Shown piece by piece: positions 54,081-62,356 of a DNA stretch of 64,000 nucleotides (its first letter is position 1; each line of letters starts with the position of its first letter). Under the pieces are notes generated by a model. That model saw only the letters and a program-made list of their open reading frames with translations. It did no database searches and had not been told where the DNA came from. The DNA lies in assembly GCF_041276405.1 (NCBI RefSeq), contig NZ_JBGGGT010000001.1:1099501-1163500 (forward strand), given 5' to 3'. Position numbers and translations under genes: made by a program. This DNA comes from Microvirga sp. TS319. GTDB taxonomy: Bacteria; Pseudomonadota; Alphaproteobacteria; Rhizobiales; Beijerinckiaceae.

Positions 54081-54103
54081 TCTTCGTATATGAAGATGTA
54101 TAT
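54081..54103. promoter_or_regulatory. Operator-like motif in the lipoyl/VOC divergent region
   Basis: TCTTCGTATATGAA followed by GATGTATAT matches 19 of 23 positions of the motif at 47689-47711. CTTCGTATATGAAG is itself a near-palindrome. It lies between the divergent lipoyl-domain and VOC genes. Confidence 0.5.
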
Positions 54104-54245
54104 GAATGTCCATACGCAATGCTGTCACGGACCCAGAGGTTCTTTGAACGAGCTCGGACTTTCGAATTCCAGTTGAGATCTCCGGCTCATATCCAGCGCT
54201 AAACTTGAGCAATCAGCCGTCACCATCAATTAGAGAGGGGCCCCA

Positions 54246-54692
54246 GTGTCGAAACTCTTCAATACCCTTCACCACGTTTGCATCCTCGTCCACGATCTCG
54301 AAAAGACCGTCGCCTATTATGAAAAGATCGGCGTTGGACCATGGTACGACTACCCCAAGTCAGGCGCCTACATCGACTTTGACGTGCCGAACCCTGCCGC
54401 TTCGGCTGCCATGCGCTACAAGTGCTGTGATCTCGAGAATGTCCAGATTCAGCTCTGCCATCCAGGCGAGCTTGACTCGCCCCAGCGGCGTTTTCTGGAG
54501 GAGCGTGGTGAGGGCGTATACCATCTCGGCTTCGAAGTCCCGGACCGTGACAAGGCGGAGGATGAGGGGAGAGCGCTGGGTCTTCGAGTGACGGCGCGAG
54601 GGAGGCGGATCGACAAGTCCGGGTTCTGCTACTTCGATACCCGTGCCGAAGCGGGTATCGTCCTCGAGATCCGCAAAACTGCTCAAGGATGA
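54246..54692 (+). CDS. VOC-family (glyoxalase/dioxygenase-fold) protein
   Basis: The product is 148 residues from GTG 54246. The VOC pattern is clear: LHHVCILVHDLEKTVAYYEKIG, VQIQLCHPG, GEGVYHLGFEV and a final IVLEI. His9, Glu/His-type residues in the strand ends and the last Glu can form the usual metal site. It resembles methylmalonyl-CoA epimerase-like and lactoylglutathione-lyase-like proteins. It probably belongs to the same regulon as the importer and dehydrogenase genes. The substrate is unknown. Confidence 0.82.
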   Translation: MSKLFNTLHHVCILVHDLEKTVAYYEKIGVGPWYDYPKSGAYIDFDVPNPAASAAMRYKCCDLENVQIQLCHPGELDSPQRRFLEERGEGVYHLGFEVPDRDKAEDEGRALGLRVTARGRRIDKSGFCYFDTRAEAGIVLEIRKTAQG

Positions 54693-54933
54693 AATCGGGA
54701 TCAGAGCAAGTCATGATGACTGCGATCCGGGATCTCTCTCATCATCACCTCGGCCTGCATGAAGGCAACGCTCCGATATTGGTGGATACCAAGGCAGGCT
54801 GAGCCTCGGACCCTCTGGCCACGCACCGGATTGTCAGGCAGGCCGGCTAAGTGCGCATGCGGCGACGAGACTGCCATTACCATGAATTCTCAACCCGCAT
54901 CGCCGCTCATGAGACCAACAGGACGACCCACAC

Positions 54934-55824
54934 ATGCGAGAGCAAGCGCAAGCAGCAAAACCGCGCAATATTTTCCTGTGCCTCCTGGCCATGGCGTTCT
55001 TCAGTACGTCCGACATCCTCGCGAAAATGTTGTCCGTCACCCTCCACCCGCTGCAGATAGCCTGGTTTCGCTACATGGTGGCCATCATAGCGGCCGCTCC
55101 CCTGCTGACAGCATTCCGCGGCAGGATCAGGTCACAGCATCACTCCGTCCAGCTTGTGCGTGGCGCTGCAATGCTCAGTTCGACGCTCTTCTTGATCGCG
55201 GCCCTGAGACTGCTGCCTGTGGCAGAGGCGACTGCTCTTGTGTTCGTCTCACCACTGATCATCACTACTCTATCCGTGCTCCTGCTCCGGGAGGTCGTTT
55301 CGCCACTGCGGTGGCTCATCGTTCTCCTTGGCTTCTTAGGCGTCTTGATCATCATTAGGCCAGGAAATGAAGGCTTCGCCTGGACGGCATTCCTTCCCTT
55401 ATGCTCCTCTTTGTGCTGGGCGCTTGGAGTGATCTATACGCGCAAGGTTGTGGCAGTCGATACACCACTCACCACCTTGGTTTACTCCGCTGTGACAGGC
55501 TTTGTTGCTATCAGCGCCCTGGTTCCTTTCAACTTCATCAGCCCCACGATGGACCAGCTCTTGTTAGGCACAGCAATGGGATTGCTGTGGGTCGCGGCGC
55601 ACATATGTATCACGTTGGCATATTCCTCGGCACCCGCTTCACAGCTCGCGCCATATTCCTTCACACAGATCATCTGGGCAGCACTGTTGGGTTATCTTGT
55701 CTTCTCTCATACTCCGGACGCCTTGGCGATTTTGGGATGTGGCGTCATTATTGCGAGTGGGATGCTTTCAATCTCCACGAGGCTGGCGGCTGAGAGGTGC
55801 CAAGGAAATAGGAGTTCCGATTGA
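54934..55824 (+). CDS. DMT-superfamily (EamA) transporter
   Basis: This 296-residue protein has ten predicted membrane helices in two EamA repeats (AMAFFSTSDILAKML... and LPLCSSLCWALGVIYTRKVV...). Each repeat ends in a helix with a PxxA-type motif (LRLLPVAEATALVFVSPL, YSSAPASQLAPYSFTQII). Such proteins export amino acids or metabolites. The IS6 element is inserted directly after its stop codon. Confidence 0.9.
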   Translation: MREQAQAAKPRNIFLCLLAMAFFSTSDILAKMLSVTLHPLQIAWFRYMVAIIAAAPLLTAFRGRIRSQHHSVQLVRGAAMLSSTLFLIAALRLLPVAEATALVFVSPLIITTLSVLLLREVVSPLRWLIVLLGFLGVLIIIRPGNEGFAWTAFLPLCSSLCWALGVIYTRKVVAVDTPLTTLVYSAVTGFVAISALVPFNFISPTMDQLLLGTAMGLLWVAAHICITLAYSSAPASQLAPYSFTQIIWAALLGYLVFSHTPDALAILGCGVIIASGMLSISTRLAAERCQGNRSSD

Positions 55825-56647
55825 GGCTCCATCGCCAACAGTTCAGTAACTCAGTTCGATCTACGCCTCCGGCAAACTCCAGAGGTGCACAATGTTCAAA
55901 GGCCGTCATTTCGATCGCTCAGTGACCCTGCCGTGCGTCCGGTGGTACCTGGCTTACAATCTGAGCCTGCGGAACCTTGAGGAGATGATGGCCGAGCGCG
56001 GTATCTCGGTCGATCACGCGACCATTCACAGATGGGTTATCCGGTACTCGCCCGAACCCCTGAAGCGCTTCAATCCACGCAAGCGAGCCGTTACTGCCAA
56101 GTGGCACGTTGATGAGACTTACATCAAAGTCCGAGGCCAATGGAAATATCTCTATCGGGCCATCGGCAGCAATGGCGACACAGTCGAGTTCTGGTTCAGC
56201 GAACGACGCAATCTCGCCGTCGCCAAGTGCTTCCTACGCAAGGCGCTCAAACGGCATGGCTGGCCCGAGAGGATTTTGATCGACAGCAGCCAAACCAATC
56301 GGGAGGCGACCCTCTCCTGTGAGACGCAAAGCCTGCTCCAGGATCCGTCACGGCGAAAACTGGAGTCGATCCGCATTCATCAGAGCCGCTACTTGAACAA
56401 TCGGATTGAGCAGGATCATCGGGCTGTCAAGCGGCGGATCCGCTCGATGATGGGGTTCAAGTCCGCAAACAGCGCTCGCGCGATCCTGGGCGGCATCGGA
56501 ATGGTACCCATGATGCGAAAGGGACAGGCGAAAAATGCCTGCGCCCAGCAGCCCTCCCTCGCTGAGCAGTTCGAGCGGCTCGCCGCATAAGTGAATACGA
56601 ACGGTCCCTAGGTCCCTCCGCCCGCAGTCGGAAATTGCGACAGAACC
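55825..56647 (+). mobile_element. IS6-family insertion sequence (probable limits)
   Basis: The element contains one intact transposase gene. The right end 56634-56647 (ATTGCGACAGAACC) resembles an IS6 terminal repeat. The left end, right after the upstream stop at 55824, matches its complement in only 9 of 14 positions. The exact limits and target duplication are therefore uncertain. Confidence 0.5.
55892..56590 (+). CDS. IS6-family transposase, apparently intact
   Basis: This 232-residue DDE transposase has the IS6 layout: N-terminal HTH-like region (LRNLEEMMAERGISVDHATI), Asp74 in WHVDETYIKV, Asp131 in ILIDSSQTN and Glu173 in NNRIEQDHRAVKRR. The length is normal and no frameshift is visible. 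It differs clearly from the dead IS6-type copies at 47.1 and 58.3 kb. Confidence 0.92.
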   Translation: MFKGRHFDRSVTLPCVRWYLAYNLSLRNLEEMMAERGISVDHATIHRWVIRYSPEPLKRFNPRKRAVTAKWHVDETYIKVRGQWKYLYRAIGSNGDTVEFWFSERRNLAVAKCFLRKALKRHGWPERILIDSSQTNREATLSCETQSLLQDPSRRKLESIRIHQSRYLNNRIEQDHRAVKRRIRSMMGFKSANSARAILGGIGMVPMMRKGQAKNACAQQPSLAEQFERLAA

Positions 56648-56982
56648 AGTTCCTCGCGCTCTTTCTGCGCAGGGAGCCTGAGCCGACCATGCTTTAGGTT
56701 TTGTCCTGAAGTTATAGCAACTCCGGACGTTGCGTGCTTTCGCGCATGCATCCGGCCTCTGGCTGGATCACAGCCACCAAGAGAGATTTCATTCCCGCGT
56801 CGGGACAACTTTTGTCCCATTTAGCCGCCCCTTTTTGCGGCCCAGACACGTCCCTTAATCATGTTCCGGAGCCCGCAAGGAGAGAGCGCCAATTACTCGC
56901 GGCACTCTAGTGGTGAAGATCTGACACTTGGTACCCATGGACACATTGTCGGCTCCCGGCCCAATCGCGGACATCAACGCTC
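56591..56982. other. Region without a supported gene
   Basis: About 390 bases from the IS right end to the end of the convergent DUF4336 gene. A 70-codon minus-strand frame (56608-56820) has no recognisable product. No repeats were identified beyond the IS end. Confidence 0.45.
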
Positions 56983-57681
56983 TTAGAGAAGCCACGAAAA
57001 GGCGCGCCGCAGGAAGGACTCGCCACCCGTCCTGACAACCTCACCGTGCGCCACGACAACATGCTCGGGACGCTCTGCGATTAATTCACGAATCTTGGGC
57101 CGCGCGCTTGCACGGTTGCGAAAACTGATCCGGTAATCGATAGGCGGATAACCCCATCCCTCGACCATTTTTGAAAGCCTCGCGACCGAGTGCATCCACC
57201 AGGGCCAGTGGTGTTTCAAAAATGCCTCGCTGAAGGTCTGCGAGAGGTCGGCAATAATGGCGGTGCGGGATCTGCGGTGAAAGAAGATCAACTCGTCTAC
57301 AAAAGGCGAATTGGTGAAATAGAATTGGTCGATCTGTCCTTCCCAGTCAGCCGGCGGCTCGTCGACCAGCGCCCCGGAAAAACGGAGATCACTGCACTTG
57401 GCGATTGTCGCCGCCGTCCCCCACAATTTGGCGTCGGGGAATGCAGCCTGCCACTCGCCTAGAAACAGATAGTGCAGGTTGTTGGGGCTGACGACATGGC
57501 GGACTGGTCCCAGCGCCCGGACCTCGTCCTCAATCGCGGCAGTCTTTTCGACCGGTGACCACAGCCACAGCCCGCCATCGGCGAGGCGCACAATGGCCAT
57601 CCGCGTCGGATAGGCGAAGCCGTGGAACGAGACAATTCCACCATCCGCAAACCATAGGTCCAATCCCAGGGGCTCCAGCAT
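56983..57681 (-). CDS. DUF4336 (metallo-beta-lactamase-like) protein
   Basis: This 232-residue cytoplasmic protein begins LWFADGGIVSFHGFAYPTRM and contains VVSPNNLHYLFLGEW, DELIFFHRRSRTAIIADL and HVVVAHGE. This is the DUF4336 pattern, a branch of the metallo-beta-lactamase fold in which the usual HxHxDH motif is altered. The function is unknown. It lies in the accessory region between the IS6 element and the second dead IS6-type copy. Confidence 0.8.
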   Translation of the reverse strand: MLEPLGLDLWFADGGIVSFHGFAYPTRMAIVRLADGGLWLWSPVEKTAAIEDEVRALGPVRHVVSPNNLHYLFLGEWQAAFPDAKLWGTAATIAKCSDLRFSGALVDEPPADWEGQIDQFYFTNSPFVDELIFFHRRSRTAIIADLSQTFSEAFLKHHWPWWMHSVARLSKMVEGWGYPPIDYRISFRNRASARPKIRELIAERPEHVVVAHGEVVRTGGESFLRRAFSWLL

Positions 57682-58269
57682 AATTGCGGAGTCTAGTCCG
57701 CCGAATGGCCGCTTTCCACCGTCAATCAGCGTTCAATTTGAATCCCTCGGTACCCTCGGGCGAGCGCAGCTCGCGATCCTTCGCACCTGCGCTGAGCGGA
57801 TCGCGAGCTGTCTCAGGCTTCGGCAGGATGGCCCGTTGGGCAGTCAGGCGCCGCGCAAGATCGTTGGCGATGAGCGCCCTCGACCAGAAGGACACGGCAG
57901 CACGTCAGGTTCTGCACCGATGCGTCCATGCCGCTCCTTCGCTTTGCCACCGGGATGCCCGCTTGGTCCTGCAGCGGCAAGCTCCGGCGACCAAGCCCCT
58001 AGGCGTGACCCAGCCACTGGCCGATCGCGCGCGACTACGGGCAGCCCTCGCGCTAACCTGAGGAACCTTGCGGCCTCATGTGTGACATCCGATGAGTGAC
58101 GAAACGCTAGCGGGAATGGCGGCATGGTCGCCCGGTGAGGGTGGGATGGCCGGGCGCGTCCGGTGCCATGACTGGGCGGCGACCCTGCTCGCCGCGCAGC
58201 CTGGCCAGAGCAGGATCGGCGCAAGCTCTGTCCTCATAGATACTCTAGGGTAGGATAGATGGTTGTGTC
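57682..58269. other. Gene-free stretch in the accessory region
   Basis: About 590 bases. Frames exist on both strands (for example 57844-58224 minus), but none shows a ribosome site, a family pattern or plausible composition. It may be decayed mobile DNA, but no specific element was recognised. Confidence 0.4.
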
Positions 58270-58818
58270 GGGGGCGTCACGTTAACGGAGATCGGGCGCA
58301 TTGAGGCAATCGAGGTTGCCTGACGGGCTGACGCGCATCTGCAGGCTGCAGCCTCCCACGCGGCTATGGCGGTGAAGCGGTGAAGATGGGGGCAAGGGCG
58401 GAGCAGCGGGAACGTGGCGGAACGAAGAGGTTGCCGACAGCAGAGAACACGCTGACAAATCTCCGCAAGCCTCCCCGGCGATCGAAAGCCCTGCATCGCC
58501 CGCTCTCGCTTTCGCAACGGGACATGCGAATTCCCGGCCCTGTTATTCAGGCCCGTTAGCGACCAGTGATCCCCCCTTGGCATGACCTCCCGCTTGGCGG
58601 CTCCGTAAGCGGCGAGTTTATGGGTGATGATGCGCTTGGGGGCCAGGCCCTGATCCTTCAGCAGGCGCCGCAGCAAGCGCTTAGCCGCCTTGGTGTCGCG
58701 GCGTGTCTGGACGATCGCGTCGAGTACAGAGCCATCCTGATCTCCTCGATCAGCCGCAACCTTAGAGGAAAGCGAAAATACAACCAGGCCGCATGGGCGA
58801 TGATCCGGGGTGGGAACC
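58270..58818 (-). pseudogene. Internally deleted IS6-type transposase remnant, copy 2
   Basis: This copy is nearly identical to 47072-47619: same internal deletion join and same Glu-to-Gly change (NNRAGNSH). It differs by a few substitutions and one extra C in the CTCCCCGG run near 58474. It ends in the middle of the FPPRIIAH coding sequence, earlier than copy 1. Confidence 0.8.
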
Positions 58819-59149
58819 ATGGCGTTTGTAGCTGACGGGCTGCCTCATGCCAGTCCGTCGACACAGCGCGCGATCGTACCCAGATCAACGTGACGACGCC
58901 GACCAACAAGCCGATCCCGGAGGGCAATCCGATCGACAATAGTAACGTTCCAAGCTACACCGTATCATGCCGGCATCAGGAGCATCGGTCTCGACCAACG
59001 GCCATGGTCGTCCTACGCTGATGACCGACGCACGCGGGCAGCCTGACGCTGGCCGACCGCTTGGCCCAGGCTGTGTCTGCCGTGAATTCAATCGACAGCT
59101 CATCGAATGGTGGGCACAATTGAGGGCTCCGCCCTTTCGAAGGTATGCG
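58819..59149. other. Region between the dead IS6-type copy and the AI-2E gene
   Basis: About 330 bases with no supported gene. The frame of the downstream permease extends back to 58967, but that part is polar, low in family likeness and has no ribosome site. Confidence 0.45.
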
Positions 59150-60214
59150 ATGCTCAATGTTCCCGGGCGCGATCTCTCATCCAAGGAGCCGCCCCCGTCC
59201 CGACAGGCAGGGAACCAAACTTCTGGGCTCACAACAACGACGCAGGTGCTCGCTGCCGTTGCCCTGCTCGGTGCGCTCAAGGTTGGCCTGCTCACCTCTT
59301 TGCTGGCTGGCTTGCTGGTCCATGAACTGGTGCATGCCTTGGCCCCGCGCCCCAGCACCCTCGTAACCCGCCGGGCCGGCAAGATTTTGGTTGTATCGCT
59401 GCTCGCGACGGTCGTGGTCGTCGTCATCGGGGCGGCGATCCTGGGGCTGGTGTCCTTGCTGTCCGGTGGGCCGGACAGCCTGGCCATTCTGCTGCAGCGC
59501 ATGGCCGAGGTGATCGAGAGTGCCCGTCCCCTTCTGCCCGACTGGCTCAGCAGCTATGTTCCGGCCGATCCTCAGGAGCTGAAGGGTGCCGCCTCGGCTT
59601 GGCTGCGTGAGAACGCAGGTCAGCTCCGGCTGGTGGGCCAGGACGTCTGGTGGGCCCTGGTCCACATCATTGTCGGCATGGTCATCGGGGCCATGATCGC
59701 GGTCAGCCACGAGGCCGGCGAGACCGCGCCCGGTCCCCTGGCACAAGCGCTACGGGAGCGGGCGCGCCTGCTCGGTGAGGCCTTCCGCAGCGTCGTGTTC
59801 GCGCAGGTGCGGATTTCGGCTCTGAACACCGCCCTTACGGGTTTGTACTTGTTGGGCGTCGTTCCCCTGCTGGGGAGCCCGCTGCCTCTGACGAAAACTC
59901 TCATTGCCGTGACCTTCATCGCGGGGCTTCTGCCCGTGATCGGCAACCTGATCTCCAACACCGCGATCGTGATTGTCAGTCTCAGCGTGTCTCCGCTGCT
60001 GGCCGTGAGCTCGCTTCTGTTCCTGATCGCGATTCACAAGCTGGAGTATTTTGTGAACGCTCACGTGATGGGAACTCACATCAGCGCGCGTGCCTGGGAG
60101 CTTCTCGTGGCTATGCTGGTCATGGAAGCTGTGTTCGGGATCGCCGGCCTGGTGGCCGCCCCGATCTATTATGCGTATCTGAAGAACGAACTCGCGGCGC
60201 GCGAACTCATCTGA
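59150..60214 (+). CDS. AI-2E family transporter (PerM/DUF20 type)
   Basis: The product is 354 residues from ATG 59150, with AAGG seven bases upstream. The pattern has N-terminal helices (VLAAVALLGALKVGLLTSLL), a long soluble loop, and C-terminal helices with LIAVTFIAGLLPVIGNLISN and HKLEYFVNAHVMG, the most conserved part of the family. The known member TqsA exports autoinducer-2, while others work as Na+/H+ antiporters or transport other solutes. The substrate here is unknown. Confidence 0.85.
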   Translation: MLNVPGRDLSSKEPPPSRQAGNQTSGLTTTTQVLAAVALLGALKVGLLTSLLAGLLVHELVHALAPRPSTLVTRRAGKILVVSLLATVVVVVIGAAILGLVSLLSGGPDSLAILLQRMAEVIESARPLLPDWLSSYVPADPQELKGAASAWLRENAGQLRLVGQDVWWALVHIIVGMVIGAMIAVSHEAGETAPGPLAQALRERARLLGEAFRSVVFAQVRISALNTALTGLYLLGVVPLLGSPLPLTKTLIAVTFIAGLLPVIGNLISNTAIVIVSLSVSPLLAVSSLLFLIAIHKLEYFVNAHVMGTHISARAWELLVAMLVMEAVFGIAGLVAAPIYYAYLKNELAARELI

Positions 60215-60265
60215 GCTGCGACGTTCCAGGCTTAAGCGCGAAGGTGACGGAGGGGGTGTAAGAGC

Positions 60266-60315
60266 GAGAGCATCGGACGCGGGAAGTTGAATCCACTGTC
60301 GGGTCCGATGCTCTC
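60266..60315. repeat. Palindromic intergenic repeat copy
   Basis: Perfect 12-base arms (GAGAGCATCGGA / TCCGATGCTCTC) enclose a degenerate inner part. It lies exactly between the convergent stops of the AI-2E and Dps genes, so it could serve both as terminator. Confidence 0.75.
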
Positions 60316-60324
60316 GGCTCACGC

Positions 60325-60906
60325 TCAGTGTCCGGAGGTCTGCATTCCGCGGCTCGTCTCGTATAGGAACCAGACGCGCTTCTCCGTCTGGTCGATGAGC
60401 TCCTCAAGAAGGCTCTCGGTGGCGACATCGTCATGATCGTCGCACAAATCGTGCGTCTGCCGCATGAAGGCGGCGAGCTGCTTGTTGTCGTCCATCAGCT
60501 CGGCGAGCATGTCGGCGGGCTCGACATAGCTGGCGTCATTGTCGAGAAGGCGCTGCAGGCGTCCGATGTGGCCGGTCGATCGCAAGGTTGTTCCGCCGAC
60601 CTTGCGCGCCCGCTCCGCCAGGGGATCGGTCATGGCGAAGATCTCGTCCGCCTGATCGTCGAACATGAGGTGATAGTCATGGAAATGGGGCCCGCTCACA
60701 TGCCAGTGAAAGTTCTTGGTCTTGAGGTAAAGAGCGAAGGTGTCCGCAAGAAGCGCGGTCAGCGCCGCCGCGATTTCCTCACTGGCTTGTGACGACAGAA
60801 AGGTTGGAGTTTCAAGTCGAGGTGCGGGGCGGCTCTTGCGCTCTGCCGCGGTATTGGTCGCGCTCTTTGTCTTGGTGGATTTACGTGAAGAGAGGGCCCT
60901 GGCCAT
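60325..60906 (-). CDS. dps: Dps, DNA-binding ferritin-like protein
   Basis: The product is 193 residues from ATG 60906 (GGAG nine bases upstream). The first 45 residues form a Lys/Arg/Ser-rich tail (RKSTKTKSATNTAAERKSR), probably for DNA binding. The ferritin-like core has the ferroxidase motifs NFHWHVSGPHFHDYHLMFDD and DEIF at the dimer interface. Dps stores iron and protects DNA in stationary phase or oxidative stress. A near-consensus EcfG promoter lies about 80 bases upstream. Confidence 0.93.
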   Translation of the reverse strand: MARALSSRKSTKTKSATNTAAERKSRPAPRLETPTFLSSQASEEIAAALTALLADTFALYLKTKNFHWHVSGPHFHDYHLMFDDQADEIFAMTDPLAERARKVGGTTLRSTGHIGRLQRLLDNDASYVEPADMLAELMDDNKQLAAFMRQTHDLCDDHDDVATESLLEELIDQTEKRVWFLYETSRGMQTSGH

Positions 60907-60983
60907 GCGCAATCTCCGATGTTGGACTGACGCTCCGACTGCCGGCATCTGCTGGCGACAGGACGATGGAGCACAGCAAGCTG

Positions 60984-61008
60984 AACCCTTGCGAACCTGA
61001 CAAGTTCC
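60984..61008 (-). promoter_or_regulatory. Near-consensus EcfG-type promoter of dps
   Basis: On the minus strand GGAAC (61008-61004) is followed after 16 bases by GGTT (60987-60984), one mismatch from the consensus CGTT. Dps genes are common members of the general stress regulon. Confidence 0.5.
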
Positions 61009-61134
61009 CAGGAATGGGAACAGGATCCGCCTACCGGAATGGGCTGAACGAAACGCACACGCCCAAAGCGCGTCCTCGCCTCACACCATGCAGGCTCGCC
61101 GACTCGGCAACCGATCGGTTCCCATAAGGGCTTG

Positions 61135-62076
61135 TCAGCGACGAACCTGCGAGGATCCCGCCCGCTTTACATCGCCACCGGTGGCGACCGTCGTCCCCAT
61201 CACAGGCTCCTCTCGACCGCACTTGCGACGACGCAGGTCCGTACCCGGCGCGAGCGCCTCGGCCTTTACCGTGCTCAGATGGCCGAGGGACCCTGTCGTT
61301 CCCGACAGGCCTGTATCGAGGAGTTCCCGCATGATCCGCGTTCGCGCTGCCGCACTGGGAGAGCCGAGGACCACGCCGACAACCCGCCGGCCTCCGCGGA
61401 CGGCCGAGACGGCCGCATTAAACCCGGAGGCACAGACGTAGCCGGTTTTCGTCGCCTCGAGGCCGGAATAGTCCTCGACCAGCTTGTTGGTGTTCTTCAG
61501 AGTCCGGCCGTCGACCGTGACGGCCGACGTCCGAAAAAGTTCGGCATGGTCCCCGTGATAGCTCAGAATCGCCAGCATCAGAACGGCCACGTCCCGCGCG
61601 TTGGTCACCTGGCGGTCATGATGCAGGCCGCTGGCATTCACGAAGTAAGTCCCGCTCATACCGAGACGCCTCGCCTCCGCGTTCATCGCGGTGACGAACG
61701 ATCCCTCCGTTCCACTGATTGCCTCTGCGATGGCGACTGCCACGTCGTTGGCGCTTTTGACCATCATGACGAGGAGTGCATCCTCCAACCGGAGCGAGGT
61801 GCCTGGTGGGACGCCCAGTTTGGACGGGGCCTGAGCCGCGGCGCGGGCACTCAGGACGATGGAGCTGTCCATGGTGAGGCGGCCCGATTGAACTGCCGTA
61901 AGGGCAAGATGGGCCGTCATCAGCTTGGTGAGCGAGGCCGGATGCCAGGAACGGGTCGCCTCCTGGGCGGCGAGGATATCGCCCGTGGAGGCATCCACCA
62001 GCAACAGGGGCGAGGCGCCGGTTGGCGCGGCCGCCAGGATCAGTCCAGCGGCGAGCAGGAGCGAGGGCAGTTTCAT
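61135..62076 (-). CDS. D-alanyl-D-alanine carboxypeptidase (peptidase S11)
   Basis: The product is 313 residues from ATG 62076; the frame extends to 62280 without support. A signal peptide ends near PTGAS (residue 22). The three penicillin-binding motifs are complete: SLTK (Ser48-Lys51), SAN (108-110) and KTG (210-212). It trims the terminal D-Ala of peptidoglycan pentapeptides in the periplasm. The protein is short and lacks the C-terminal amphipathic membrane anchor domain of DacA, so it may be soluble. Confidence 0.92.
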   Translation of the reverse strand: MKLPSLLLAAGLILAAAPTGASPLLLVDASTGDILAAQEATRSWHPASLTKLMTAHLALTAVQSGRLTMDSSIVLSARAAAQAPSKLGVPPGTSLRLEDALLVMMVKSANDVAVAIAEAISGTEGSFVTAMNAEARRLGMSGTYFVNASGLHHDRQVTNARDVAVLMLAILSYHGDHAELFRTSAVTVDGRTLKNTNKLVEDYSGLEATKTGYVCASGFNAAVSAVRGGRRVVGVVLGSPSAAARTRIMRELLDTGLSGTTGSLGHLSTVKAEALAPGTDLRRRKCGREEPVMGTTVATGGDVKRAGSSQVRR

Positions 62077-62356
62077 GAACCGATGGTTGACCGAAGCGCG
62101 GCCGCGCGCAAGCCTCCGATCGCGAGGCCCTCCGGCCTCGGTACTCCTACCGGGTCGCTGGCGCCGAACCGCCGCGAGGGCTACGATCGCCTCATACCGT
62201 TCAACGACGTGACCGGGCAGGAGAAGAATGGCCCGTGCCGGTACGCGGCCCCTGCTGATCTCGACGGCGATCCAGAGCAAGTCCCGGGATCATGCTCCCG
62301 GCCGCCGAGGCCAGAAGTCCCTGGCGAGGCGGAAGTCAGTCATCCCTGCAGGTTGC
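62077..62356. other. Region between the carboxypeptidase and aldo/keto reductase genes
   Basis: About 280 bases upstream of the carboxypeptidase gene; it must include its promoter. Short hairpin-prone GC-rich segments such as GAGGCCCTCCGGCCTC near 62123 are present. No gene was recognised. Confidence 0.4.

Noticed and set aside
57844..58224. 126-codon minus-strand frame
   Set aside because: Arg/Pro/Gly-rich translation without domain or ribosome site. It could be decayed mobile DNA but that cannot be supported.
58967..59149. N-terminal extension of the AI-2E permease
   Set aside because: Polar, no family likeness and no ribosome site; ATG 59150 has AAGG at a good distance.
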